From JAOZTV01 sp965371805 (GTDB taxonomy: Bacteria > Acidobacteriota > Aminicenantia > UBA2199), in contig CBDUZW010000037.1 in assembly GCA_965371805.1 (NCBI GenBank), positions 1-46,400 of the forward strand: a stretch of 46,400 nt of DNA, written 5' to 3'. Shown here one piece after another: positions 33,351 through 42,130 of this stretch (the first letter of the stretch is position 1; every line of letters starts with the position of its first letter). The notes under the pieces were generated by a model. That model was not told the origin of the DNA. It did no database searches and was given only the letters and a program-made list of their open reading frames with translations. The position numbers and the translations under genes are program-made.

Positions 33351-33532
33351 TATGAGCCAATTACAAAAATACATTCTACTGCAGTTTGCTGCAATTCTCC
33401 CTGGCTTCGTAAAATTGAAAAAAGCATCCTCAACATAGTGCTGACTATGTTTCCGGTAATTTTTTAAATTATACTCACCAGAAAAAATTTCGCTAAACTT
33501 CGCTATAAATCTATTTTTGCAATTAGCTCGTA
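33351..33532. repeat. 182-bp symmetric palindromic element between convergent genes
   Basis: Arms 33351-33375 and 33508-33532 are inverted repeats matching 21 of 25 positions. The core AACATAGT (33432-33439), loop GCTG, ACTATGTT (33444-33451) is perfect and has exactly the same centre (33441.5). Interrupted complementarity continues between core and arms. It lies between the convergent NHL/TPR and Bax1-like genes; the stop codon and last three sense codons of the latter are inside the right arm. Size and symmetry suggest a MITE-like repeat that may also act as a bidirectional transcription end. Confidence 0.75.
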
Positions 33533-34725
33533 TGTAATTTTTTTAAAACATCTTTAATATTTAGAGATGTTTTAAATATTAAAGAACTCTCTGGAAGTAA
33601 TTCTAAGTTGTCTTTCAAGCCAGCTTTAACAGCAATGATTATATTGAATCTACTAAAGAACTCAAGATTATCAGTCTTATATTTTAAATATTCCGGTGTC
33701 CAGAACTCAAGAATTTCGAGGAAAGCAATATCGCCATTTTCATTCTTAAAAACAAAATCTGGAAAAAAAACTTTTTGTCCATTATGTAGTATTTCTGAAT
33801 TTTTCTCTAAGTTCCATCCATCCCTGATACATTCTTTCCATTTTTTAAAAAACTGTATCTTGTTTTTTAATTTAATATTATGCTCTTCAGGAAGAATTTC
33901 CTTTAGTTTGTCTTTATCTGAAAGTTGAAGAATATTATCAGCGTTTTTAAATCTGCTTTTTATCAATGCGCTCATTTTCCACTCTTTTAAAGTTGTAAGA
34001 TCCGAAAAAAAAGTTGCGAAATTAATGTCGTATCTTCTTGTATTTCTCAAAATATTTGACGGGCCATCAATAAAAAGTCTATACTCTCCATTCCCTAAAT
34101 AAGTGATCTTACAAAACAAATTGTGTGTTTTTACATAATTGAGTATTATTTTCTGATTGTTTTTTATCCATATAGTCATATTTATTGCCTTGTACAGAGT
34201 TGATTGGATTTGAGCTATATTATATCGTGATAAGAGTGCTTCAGGCGAACTATAACCTATAAATGTTTTTAATTTATGAAAATCAACTATATCTGAAAAT
34301 AAATTATTTTCAATATCTTTCCAAGTGATTTTAAGTTTTTTGGCAATAAGTTTTTTAACTTCATTTTCCTGGTTATCAAATAGCGATTCAGTTGTTTTTA
34401 CTATAGGATGGTATTCAGTTGCCAGTAAAAACACTTTTTTTCTAAGTTTCTCTGCATTTCCACCTTTGTCTCTGTCGTATTGTGAAACATCATCAAGGAG
34501 CTTACAAAAAGATTTTATTCTTTTAGATGGGCAATCAGGTTCATCTTTGAAGACTTGAGATACTTTATAATGAATGTTTGTCCTGGTTTGTCCAATATTT
34601 GTTTTATATATTCCAAGGATTTTTTTTGCAAACTCAATATAATGATGATGGTCCTTGCTATTTAGCTTGTCTGGAATTATTGTTTTACCTTTATAATTTA
34701 CAACGGAGTGTTCTTTTGTAAGCAT
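33523..34725 (-). CDS. Bax1-like (DUF790) nuclease, partner of XPB
   Basis: A 400-residue protein of the DUF790/Bax1 family, the structure-specific nuclease that in archaea works with XPB helicase in nucleotide excision repair. Family features: LLSRYNIAQIQSTLYKA, YLGNGEYRLFIDGPSNILRNTRRYDINFATFF, and the PD-(D/E)XK-like core VFFPDFVFKNENGDIAFLEI followed by LEFWTPEYLKYK. The start at ATG 34725 has GAGGAG 8 bases before it; the GTG at 34728 is less likely. It overlaps the XPB gene end by 35 bases. The last residues (HTS) and stop come from the right arm of the palindrome at 33351-33532. Confidence 0.88.
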   Translation of the reverse strand: MLTKEHSVVNYKGKTIIPDKLNSKDHHHYIEFAKKILGIYKTNIGQTRTNIHYKVSQVFKDEPDCPSKRIKSFCKLLDDVSQYDRDKGGNAEKLRKKVFLLATEYHPIVKTTESLFDNQENEVKKLIAKKLKITWKDIENNLFSDIVDFHKLKTFIGYSSPEALLSRYNIAQIQSTLYKAINMTIWIKNNQKIILNYVKTHNLFCKITYLGNGEYRLFIDGPSNILRNTRRYDINFATFFSDLTTLKEWKMSALIKSRFKNADNILQLSDKDKLKEILPEEHNIKLKNKIQFFKKWKECIRDGWNLEKNSEILHNGQKVFFPDFVFKNENGDIAFLEILEFWTPEYLKYKTDNLEFFSRFNIIIAVKAGLKDNLELLPESSLIFKTSLNIKDVLKKLHTS

Positions 34726-36115
34726 CACTATCTCTCCTCTTCCTGGATTTTTTTACTTCACTTGTATCGGTACAAACAATCTCATACAATTTCCCCTTTC
34801 TATTGCCTACTTTTCTTAAAATCCGACCTAATCTCTGTTTTGCCTGCCTTGAAGATGACTCACCTCCTAATACAATAGCGATTTTTACAATTGGAATATC
34901 TACTCCTTCATCAAGGACTTGATTTGCAATGATAGCAGGATATGTCCCATCTTCAAAGCCTCTAAGAATATCCAGTCTTTCTTTCTTCTTTGAGTGGCTG
35001 AGAATACATGGAATAAGGAACCTGATAGATACATCTCTTGCCATTGCATTGGATCCTGCAAATATTATTATAGGTTCTCCAAAATGGAGTCTGAATAAAT
35101 CTTCAAGTACTCTAAATTTTTCAGCAGCTCTGTCTTCTATCGATTTTTTAAAATAAAAAGCCTGTTGTACTTTTCGCGCTTCCGGGTCCTTAGTAGTATC
35201 TTTTATTAGATCTATCCAGGAATATTCTCCTTTCTCGCCTATATCTTTGAGTTCCTGTGTTTTGTTAAAAATATAATTTTTAATTAATGTACCAGCTGAA
35301 TTATATGCAAACTGTTCATCTGAATTTAAAGTAACAGGGATTCTGAATATATCATAATCAGCTAGAACATTTCCAGCAAGTTCAGAAATAGAAATGTTGT
35401 ATACTGTCGGTCCTATCAATTTTGGAAGATCTTTATGAAGATCGTCGCTTCTCTCAGGGGTGGCAGTTAGGCCCATTCTAAAAGGAGCGGGACTCATTAG
35501 AGCAGAGTCTCTTCTATTAAGTCCCGGTAAATGATGGCATTCATCAAAGATTATTAATCCAAATTTATCTCCAATTTTATCCATATGTAAATAAGCACTA
35601 TGATAAGTAGTACAGGAAATTGGTTGAATATTAAATATATTATCTCCGATTATTCCAGGATCATATCCAAGACCGTCAGAAATTTTTCTTTGCCATTGGT
35701 ACATTAAATCTCTCACAGGCGAAATTATTAGTGTTGATATAGATAGCTTTTGCATTATAGAAAGGGCTACAACCGTTTTACCACTTCCTGTTGGCATAAT
35801 AATTACACCTTTTTTGGTATTTAACCAATTAGCAATTGCGTCTAATTGTTCCACTCTGAGATTCGGAAGATTTATTTTTCCTAATTTTACTGGATTCCAT
35901 TTCGAAACGGTACTCTCAAGGTCAATTTTGTTCTTTGCTAAATAGTCAATAATATAACTATAGTGAAGTGCATTACATCTAAACTTTCTCATTATTGTAT
36001 CATATTCATATTCAATTTCTTTAAAAATGGATTGTGGGGAATACAAACGTGGAATATCTAATAACAGAGTTCCTTTATCAAATGTAATAATTATTTTGTT
36101 TTTATATAAATTCAT
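34691..36115 (-). CDS. XPB/RAD25-family DNA helicase
   Basis: A 474-residue SF2 helicase. The N-terminal damage-recognition-like part is followed by LRVEQLDAIANWL (Q-like motif), MPTGSGKT (Walker A, about 108-114), IIFDECHH (about 191-195), GLTATPERSD (about 217-223) and, near the end, VLGGESSSRQAKQRLGRILR (motif VI). It is shorter than eukaryotic XPB and typical of prokaryotic ones. The start ATG at 36115 was chosen because the in-frame TTG further up (36154) is inside the -35 box. It forms an operon with the Bax1-like nuclease, a pairing best known from archaea and consistent with a DNA-repair role. Confidence 0.9.
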   Translation of the reverse strand: MNLYKNKIIITFDKGTLLLDIPRLYSPQSIFKEIEYEYDTIMRKFRCNALHYSYIIDYLAKNKIDLESTVSKWNPVKLGKINLPNLRVEQLDAIANWLNTKKGVIIMPTGSGKTVVALSIMQKLSISTLIISPVRDLMYQWQRKISDGLGYDPGIIGDNIFNIQPISCTTYHSAYLHMDKIGDKFGLIIFDECHHLPGLNRRDSALMSPAPFRMGLTATPERSDDLHKDLPKLIGPTVYNISISELAGNVLADYDIFRIPVTLNSDEQFAYNSAGTLIKNYIFNKTQELKDIGEKGEYSWIDLIKDTTKDPEARKVQQAFYFKKSIEDRAAEKFRVLEDLFRLHFGEPIIIFAGSNAMARDVSIRFLIPCILSHSKKKERLDILRGFEDGTYPAIIANQVLDEGVDIPIVKIAIVLGGESSSRQAKQRLGRILRKVGNRKGKLYEIVCTDTSEVKKSRKRRDSDAYKRTLRCKL

Positions 36116-36125
36116 TTTATAAGAA

Positions 36126-36154
36126 ATTATAATACTGCTCTTAGGTTTTTGCAA
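36126..36154 (-). promoter_or_regulatory. Promoter of the XPB-Bax1 operon, nearly leaderless
   Basis: On the minus strand TTGCAA (36149-36154), a 17-base spacer and a perfect TATAAT (36126-36131) end 10 bases before the ATG, leaving only a few leader bases and no ribosome site. The -35 is identical to that of the Crp/Fnr regulator gene. Confidence 0.68.
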
Positions 36155-36229
36155 TTGTTTAAATTAATTATATGTCAAAGGTTTATTTCTAATTTTAGAA
36201 AGTAAATAACAATTCCTATATCCAGTGTG

Positions 36230-36274
36230 TTGAAGTTCAGTTTTTTTTGTATTATAATGTAAAATGATTTTACA
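36230..36274 (+). promoter_or_regulatory. Promoter with palindromic operator before the spermidine-synthase-like gene
   Basis: TTGAAG (36230-36235), 17 bases, TATAAT (36253-36258) form a promoter. Starting on the last base of the -10 is a perfect palindrome TGTAAAATGATTTTACA (36258-36274) covering the expected transcription start, the position of a repressor operator. A second possible promoter, TTTACA (36269-36274) with TATATA (36291-36296), would give a leaderless transcript; there is no ribosome site before the ATG at 36305. Confidence 0.6.
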
Positions 36275-36304
36275 TAAAATTGCCTCTGTATATATATCAA
36301 ATAA

Positions 36305-39304
36305 ATGAATCTTAGTACAGAAAAATCTTATAAATTAAAACTTTATTTTTTATTATTCACAATATCAGGTTTTTCCGGATTGATCTACGAATCAATCTGG
36401 ACCCATTACCTTAAATTATTTCTAGGCCATTCAGCATATTCTCAAACCCTGGTACTTATTATTTTTATGGGAGGTATGGCAATCGGTGCATATTTCTCTG
36501 GAAAATACAGTACAAGAATTAAAAACCTTTTAATCGCTTATGCTATTATTGAATGTGTTATCGGCATATTTGGGGTGTTTTTTCACACAGCTTTTATTAG
36601 CACTACAAATTTTACTTTTTTTTCTATAATACCCCTTTTTTCATCTCTCTTAGCAATTGATCTATTTAAATGGTCCATAGCTGCCATTCTTATTCTTCCT
36701 CAATCCATTCTATTGGGATCAACTTTTCCCATAATCAGTAGTGGTATTATAAGATTATATCCAAAGTCTCCAGGCCATTCTATTGCCTTATTATATTTTT
36801 TCAATAGTTTAGGGGCTTCTATTGGAATTCTTGTAAGTGGGTTTTTCTTGATAGAACTGTTCGGATTACCCGGAACAATATTACTTGCGGCAATTATTAA
36901 TATAATCCTTGCAGTGGTTTTCTGGTTATTAAGTAGAAAGCAGAATCCATCAATAATACCGCTTGATAATATTGAAACGAATGAATTAAAAAATAAAACC
37001 AGCAAATTACTGATCTATATCTTCTTTCTAGCTGCAGGTCTGACCGGTACAGCCTCTTTTATGTATGAAATTGGTTGGATTCGAATGCTTAGTATTGTAC
37101 TTGGAAGCACCAGCCATGCTTTTGAACTAATTGTCAGCACTTTTATACTTGGCTTAGCTATAGGCAGTTATTTAATAAAACGTCGTATTGATCTATTAAA
37201 AAACCCTATTAAAACATTAGGGATTATTCAGATATGTATGGGGTTTTTTGCTATGCTATCTCTTGTAACTTACGGAAAAAGTTTTGATTTTATGATCTAT
37301 ATAATAAAGGGACTGACAAAAACAGATCAGGGATTCGGTTTATATAATGTTTTAAGTCATGGAATATGTATGTTTATGATGCTGCCGGCGTCTATCTGCG
37401 CAGGTATGACACTCCCTTTATTGACCTATATTCTAGTAAAAAAAGGATTAGGAGAAGCATCAATAGGAAAAGTATATGCAGCAAATACACTGGGCTCAAT
37501 TCTTGGAGTCATTCTGGCTATACAATTCATTATGCCTGTTTTTGGTTTAAAAAATTTGATTATTTTTGCTGCCTCTATTGACGTTTTTTTGGGAATCATT
37601 CTTCTGAAAATATATTTTTCAAAAATAAAAACAACAAAATGGATTCTAACGAGTGCAATTATTATCTTTATATTCTTTACCGGTTCAATTTTTATTAAGT
37701 TAAATCAAGCAAAACTTTCATCTCAGGTATATAGAAAACCGACAATAAATAAATATATAAAAAAAATATTTCAGAAGGATGGAAAAACAGCTTCGGTTGT
37801 TATGAAACAATATCAAAATGGATTCTTATCCTTAAGTAGTAATGGAAGAACTGAAGCTATATTAAATCCATCTGATCCAAATGAATTCAATAGTTTTAAC
37901 ATTATGGCTGCGTCACTGCCATTGGCCTATCATACAAATATAAAGAAAGTGGCAACAATTGGACTTGGAGGCGGATTTACCACAAACATACTGTTATATG
38001 ATCCTAACATAAAACAACTTGATATAATTGAAATTGAAGAAGCTATGGTGGAGGGCGCAAAAAAATTTGGAAATGCTGTCTTCAATACATTTAATGATCC
38101 CCGTTCCAGAATTCATGTAGAAGACGCAAAAACTTTTTTTGTTAATAGAAAAAACAAATATGATGTTATAATATCTTTCCCATCTTGTCCCTGGGTAAGT
38201 GGCGTGTCAGGTCTTTTTTCCGTAGAATTTTATGGAATGGTAAAACGTTATTTATTAAACAAGGGTATATTTGTCCAGTGGATTACGTTATTGGAAAGTA
38301 ATACAGATCTTGTTGCATCGATAATAAAAGCAATTTCTGTCAATTTTAAGGATTATTTAATATATTTTGCAGATGATTTTAATATGATATTAATTGCCAG
38401 TAATGAGACTTTAAATGCTGATCCATCGAAAAGGATTTTTACTATCCCTGAATTGAAAAAAAGCTTAAATAGTATTGGCATTGAAAACCTGCAGGATTTA
38501 CAACTAAGAAAATTAGGATATAGAAAAACATTGGATCCTATGTTCCAGTCCTTCTCAATTCGTGCAAATTCTGACTATTTTCCTGTACTGGAAATTGGAT
38601 CTACGAAAGCATTATTTCTAAACACCGAATCAAGAGAATTATTTACACTGAAATCCAATCCTCTACCTTTGATTGAAACACTAGAAGGTAGTAAATCTAA
38701 GATCCAATCCAATTATAGTTCTCACCCCAAATATCTCTCCATTGGACAACAAGCTGCATCTGCAATGGACATTTTAAACTATTTTAAATCCGTGAAGAAC
38801 AAAAAAGTTAGAAATACTGTAAAAAAACCAGAGATATTGCATTTGGTGGAGAAAATCCGTTCAATACACTGGTGGCCGAAGCATACAAATCTGAAAAAGG
38901 ATTGGCTTCATAATTTACATAAATTTGCTAAGGCAACACTTCCCTACTTATCACCAGAAGAAATGGACTTTATATGGACAGATTTAGAAAGTGCCGTTTC
39001 ATTAAAAAACGATTCAAATTTCATAAAAATCTGGTTTAATTTATATCAGGCAATTAGCAGAAGAGATTTTAAAAAAATGTTGGCATATTCAAAAATATTA
39101 TTACCTGTTGGTAATATAAATAAAAATCTGAAAAATGACCTTTTACTTCAAACAGCAATACTTTCTTGTATAGTAAAAAAAAAATACATTGAAGGAATAA
39201 AACTTTGGGATCGTTATAATAGTAAATCAAACCCCTCTTTAAGTTTTCGTCTACTCCTAGGGGTTTTATCAAAAAAAGTGTCCCCTTTTATAAAGAAGAA
39301 ATAA
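36305..39304 (+). CDS. Membrane-bound spermidine-synthase-like protein (MFS-like/aminopropyltransferase fusion)
   Basis: A 999-residue protein. Residues about 10-480 contain roughly 12-14 membrane helices in two similar halves, each starting GFSGLIYESIWTHYL or GTASFMYEIGWIRMLS, the pattern of fused MFS/spermidine synthase proteins. Residues about 490-720 form a methyltransferase-like aminopropyltransferase domain: VATIGLGGGFTTNILL, LDIIEIEEAMVEGA, IHVEDAKTFF and SFPSCPWVSGVSGLFSVEFY. The remaining about 250 residues are helical, possibly TPR-like. The catalytic Asp pair of true spermidine synthase is not evident (IISFPSCPW replaces the DxxDP-like loop), so the reaction is uncertain. Expression appears operator-controlled. 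Confidence 0.82.
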   Translation: MNLSTEKSYKLKLYFLLFTISGFSGLIYESIWTHYLKLFLGHSAYSQTLVLIIFMGGMAIGAYFSGKYSTRIKNLLIAYAIIECVIGIFGVFFHTAFISTTNFTFFSIIPLFSSLLAIDLFKWSIAAILILPQSILLGSTFPIISSGIIRLYPKSPGHSIALLYFFNSLGASIGILVSGFFLIELFGLPGTILLAAIINIILAVVFWLLSRKQNPSIIPLDNIETNELKNKTSKLLIYIFFLAAGLTGTASFMYEIGWIRMLSIVLGSTSHAFELIVSTFILGLAIGSYLIKRRIDLLKNPIKTLGIIQICMGFFAMLSLVTYGKSFDFMIYIIKGLTKTDQGFGLYNVLSHGICMFMMLPASICAGMTLPLLTYILVKKGLGEASIGKVYAANTLGSILGVILAIQFIMPVFGLKNLIIFAASIDVFLGIILLKIYFSKIKTTKWILTSAIIIFIFFTGSIFIKLNQAKLSSQVYRKPTINKYIKKIFQKDGKTASVVMKQYQNGFLSLSSNGRTEAILNPSDPNEFNSFNIMAASLPLAYHTNIKKVATIGLGGGFTTNILLYDPNIKQLDIIEIEEAMVEGAKKFGNAVFNTFNDPRSRIHVEDAKTFFVNRKNKYDVIISFPSCPWVSGVSGLFSVEFYGMVKRYLLNKGIFVQWITLLESNTDLVASIIKAISVNFKDYLIYFADDFNMILIASNETLNADPSKRIFTIPELKKSLNSIGIENLQDLQLRKLGYRKTLDPMFQSFSIRANSDYFPVLEIGSTKALFLNTESRELFTLKSNPLPLIETLEGSKSKIQSNYSSHPKYLSIGQQAASAMDILNYFKSVKNKKVRNTVKKPEILHLVEKIRSIHWWPKHTNLKKDWLHNLHKFAKATLPYLSPEEMDFIWTDLESAVSLKNDSNFIKIWFNLYQAISRRDFKKMLAYSKILLPVGNINKNLKNDLLLQTAILSCIVKKKYIEGIKLWDRYNSKSNPSLSFRLLLGVLSKKVSPFIKKK

Positions 39305-39379
39305 TTGTTTTTATAAGAGGATGATTTTTCACTCCACAAATAAATAATTAAAGTAAGTAAAAAAAAATATTAAATTTTG

Positions 39380-39407
39380 TTGAAAAAATATTAAATAAGT
39401 TTATATT
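39380..39407 (+). promoter_or_regulatory. Putative promoter of the RsbRD-like gene
   Basis: TTGAAA (39380-39385), a 16-base spacer and TATATT (39402-39407) precede the AAGGGGG ribosome site and the ATG at 39425. Confidence 0.5.
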
Positions 39408-39424
39408 TATTTTAAGGGGGAAAA

Positions 39425-39997
39425 ATGCTAATAAAAAATTTGCTTGACCTAATTGATACAAATTCAGAAGATATTGCAATAAGATGGAAGAATGAAATAA
39501 TAAAATCTGAATATACAAAAAATTATGCTAAATTAAGTGAAAGAGATTTAATAAAAAAAAGTACAAATGTCTATCAAAATCTAAGGAGTTGGCTCGAGCC
39601 GGACTTTTCGAGAGTAGAAATAGGGAGAGCATATGTTTTAATTGGGAAAGAAAGATATAAAGAGGGAGTTCCACTTTGTGAAGTTACTTTTGCACTTAAT
39701 CTAACTAAAAAAGTACTATGGGAATATTTACTATCAAAAGGGATCATGACAAATGCTCTCGAATTATTTCAAGCAATGGAGTTTATTACAGGAGTTTATA
39801 ACTTTTTTGATATGGCGATTTTCTATTTGATTAGAGGGTATCATGAGGCTTTGTATAAAAAGGCAGTAAAGGGTAAAACCGGAAAGAATATAGCTGCTGA
39901 TATATTTCCTGAAGGATCTTTTTTTTATAAGATGGAACCGGAATACAAACAGTTTGAAAAGTTTATACAAGGTTTTAATTTATTTAAAACCCGTTAA
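39425..39997 (+). CDS. RsbRD N-terminal-domain-like protein
   Basis: A 190-residue all-helical cytoplasmic protein. DLIDTNSEDIAIRWKNEIIK, then RSWLEPDF and GKERYKEGVPLCEVTFALNL, fit the N-terminal sensory domain of RsbRD-type stressosome proteins (a helical, globin-like fold). The C-terminal STAS domain of such proteins is absent, so it is a stand-alone sensor or adaptor. AAGGGGG precedes the ATG. No kinase or STAS partner is nearby; function is inferred only from domain similarity. Confidence 0.7.
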   Translation: MLIKNLLDLIDTNSEDIAIRWKNEIIKSEYTKNYAKLSERDLIKKSTNVYQNLRSWLEPDFSRVEIGRAYVLIGKERYKEGVPLCEVTFALNLTKKVLWEYLLSKGIMTNALELFQAMEFITGVYNFFDMAIFYLIRGYHEALYKKAVKGKTGKNIAADIFPEGSFFYKMEPEYKQFEKFIQGFNLFKTR

Positions 39998-40189
39998 ACT
40001 TTACTTAAAATTTTTTTTTTTATTCAAAATTCTATTTGAAAAGTACTTATAGAAAAAATTATTGTTTAATGATGGATATGTAATTATTTTATAATTCTTA
40101 AACACGAAGTTATGGAAAGGTGATTAAATTTTTCCAGGAGTTTAGAAAAGAATAAAAAAAATGATAATAAAAATATTAAGTTGGAAAAC

Positions 40190-40219
40190 TTGACAAAAAA
40201 GAGTGTTTCTTCTTATAAT
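40190..40219 (+). promoter_or_regulatory. Consensus promoter of the secreted TPR gene
   Basis: Perfect TTGACA (40190-40195), an 18-base spacer and perfect TATAAT (40214-40219), 23 bases before the ATG with CGGAGG as ribosome site. This is the best promoter in the window by consensus. The 245 bases upstream (from 39998) hold only A/T-rich sequence and no gene that I can support. Confidence 0.82.
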
Positions 40220-40242
40220 TATATTTTAACGCGGAGGTTATT

Positions 40243-41223
40243 ATGAAGATTAAAATAATTGTATTTTATATTGTTGTTGTATTAATTGGAGGAATTGGGT
40301 TATATGGACAAACTCAAAGCGAATTGAATGAACAGATTCAGGATGCGTCTGATCCTGCAACAAAGCTTGAACTTCTTGAACAGTTTAATGAAAAATATAG
40401 TACTGAGAAGAATCAGAAAATTATTTTATTACAGTTATCATCCGCATCATTCCAGGCAAAACAATATGAAAAAACTATTGAATATGGCGAAAAAGCAATT
40501 AATGATCTCAAGTTGATTGATAAAGAAAAAATTAAAGTTTATCTCTGGTTAGCAAATTCATTTTATGTTACAAAGAGTAATAGTGATAAAGTCATTGAAT
40601 ATGCTGATCTATGCGTCAGATTAGGCAAACAGTTAAAAGGTGACAAAGAAGTTTCAAAATACACAAAGAAATATATTGTTCCAGCTTTGAGAATCCAAAG
40701 TAAACTTTATGCATTAGATAATGATCCTGAGAAGGTTGTTTTATCTGTACCTGTTGCTCTTGAAGCTTATAGTTTTGATAAGTCCAGAAATAATGAGAAA
40801 CTTATCTTATCAATATCAATAAAATTATATAAAGTTGATAAAGTTGTTGAAGCAATAAAATGTGTAGAAAGTATTATTAATGAAGAAAAGCCAAAGAGAA
40901 AATATATTGATAAATTAGCAATGTATTATAATAAACTTGGAAATAAAGCAAAAACTATTGAATATTATATAAAATCCTTTGAAATCCGTCCTAATGCTAA
41001 AACAGCAGGGAAACTGGGAATAATGCATAAGAAGAATACTGAGCTAGCTATAAAATATTTTTCATACGCATATGTGTTGAGTGGTATGAAGAAAAGTTCG
41101 AGATATTATAAATATTTAAGACAGCTTGTATATAATGTAAAAATGAAAGGAAAACCTGAAGAAGACCAAGATGCATATTTTGCAGAAGTAGTTGGAATTG
41201 CGAGAACAAAAACCGGGAAATAG
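40243..41223 (+). CDS. Secreted or periplasmic TPR protein
   Basis: A 326-residue protein with signal peptide (IIVFYIVVVLIGGIGLYGQ, to about residue 23), followed entirely by helical repeats of TPR type (SSASFQAKQYEKTIEYGEKA; AMYYNKLGNKAKTIEYYIKS; AELGIMHK-like GKLGIMHKKNTELAIKYFSY). No lipobox is visible. The strong promoter and ribosome site suggest high expression. It probably scaffolds envelope proteins; the partner is unknown. It converges on the HD-domain gene (21 bases), with only an A/T dyad (41241-41256) between. Confidence 0.78.
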   Translation: MKIKIIVFYIVVVLIGGIGLYGQTQSELNEQIQDASDPATKLELLEQFNEKYSTEKNQKIILLQLSSASFQAKQYEKTIEYGEKAINDLKLIDKEKIKVYLWLANSFYVTKSNSDKVIEYADLCVRLGKQLKGDKEVSKYTKKYIVPALRIQSKLYALDNDPEKVVLSVPVALEAYSFDKSRNNEKLILSISIKLYKVDKVVEAIKCVESIINEEKPKRKYIDKLAMYYNKLGNKAKTIEYYIKSFEIRPNAKTAGKLGIMHKKNTELAIKYFSYAYVLSGMKKSSRYYKYLRQLVYNVKMKGKPEEDQDAYFAEVVGIARTKTGK

Positions 41224-41244
41224 CTTTTCTAAATAAATAATTTA

Positions 41245-42024
41245 TTACTTAATAAATCTATTCTTTATTAAAGTTTTTTTTATGTGAGAATAGATTTGTC
41301 CTTTTTGAGGATTTTCAGGTAAAATTGATACTATTTTCTCAATATAATTGTTATTTTTGATAATATGTAGAGTATGTTCAAAATTTATATCATATATCCA
41401 ACTTAATTGAAGTAGTTTGAAATCCAGAGTACCTTTGAGGTTTGTCGTGTCTATGCATTTATTTGCAAAAAAATCATCTAATACTTTTTGAGAATATTCT
41501 GTATTTTCAATGAGGTCTAAATCAAGAGCAGGGTTATTCTTTTTATTATTTTTGTAATAATTTGTCAGAACATGAAAAATATCCAGTTTATCAGCATCTC
41601 TTATAAGTTTTGAGTATAATAAGTCTTTATCTTTTAAATTACCAGGTATATTCTTTAAATTATGAACTGAAATAGCAGATAAAATAGATCTTTTAAATTT
41701 AGATTTATCTATGATCTTTTCATTTTTGAGAACATTGATACCTAGTAAGGCATGGTTCTCAGATTTACTATCACTAAAGGTTCTATATTTTTGAAACTGA
41801 ATAAATCTACCAATATCATGATATAGTGCAATTGTTTCTGCAATATTTTTTTCATATTCTGTAAATTTAATTGAGGAACAAATTTCTAAAATATTTTTAC
41901 TAACTCTTTTAGTATGTTCCTGCTTTATTTTGTAGTTTCTATTTTGATATTCATCAGATCCAAAAAAACTATCTGTATAGCTTTTAAAATGCTCCCGATA
42001 ATATCTTATTTCTGAATTGTCCAT
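41245..42024 (-). CDS. HD-domain phosphohydrolase
   Basis: A 259-residue HD-family protein. The metal ligands are visible in order: His37 (EHTKRV), His69-Asp70 (LYHDIGRF), His91 (SENHALLG), His121 (SVHNLK) and Asp143/Asp145 (IRDADKLDI), so it is probably catalytic, acting on a nucleotide or phosphoester. The second His pair resembles HD proteins that bind two metals. Similar to YfbR/OxsA-like hydrolases in outline, but the substrate cannot be read. No ribosome site precedes the ATG; a TATAAC box 8 bases upstream and a dyad suggest a separate, regulated, leaderless transcript. Confidence 0.85.
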   Translation of the reverse strand: MDNSEIRYYREHFKSYTDSFFGSDEYQNRNYKIKQEHTKRVSKNILEICSSIKFTEYEKNIAETIALYHDIGRFIQFQKYRTFSDSKSENHALLGINVLKNEKIIDKSKFKRSILSAISVHNLKNIPGNLKDKDLLYSKLIRDADKLDIFHVLTNYYKNNKKNNPALDLDLIENTEYSQKVLDDFFANKCIDTTNLKGTLDFKLLQLSWIYDINFEHTLHIIKNNNYIEKIVSILPENPQKGQIYSHIKKTLIKNRFIK

Positions 42025-42032
42025 TGGTAGAA

Positions 42033-42064
42033 GTTATAGGAGCAGATTTAAGAAACTCTGCCCC
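42033..42064 (-). promoter_or_regulatory. -10 box with adjoining dyad before the HD gene
   Basis: On the minus strand GGGGCAGA (42057-42064) and TCTGCTCC (42039-42046) form an 8-bp dyad directly upstream of TATAAC (42033-42038), which is 8 bases from the ATG. The dyad thus sits between the -35 and -10 positions like an operator. Read on the plus strand the same stem is followed by TTTTT (42065-42069) and would be a terminator, though no plus-strand gene ends close by except the TPR gene 816 bases away. Confidence 0.45.
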
Positions 42065-42130
42065 TTTTTAAGTATTTTCTTAGCAGACACGAAAATCAGG
42101 AAGCTAAAAAAATTATTATAATAAACTTTT

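Noticed and set aside
41241..41256. TTTATTACTTAATAAA dyad between convergent genes as terminator
   Set aside because: A perfect but A/T-only stem without a following T-tract; too weak to claim.
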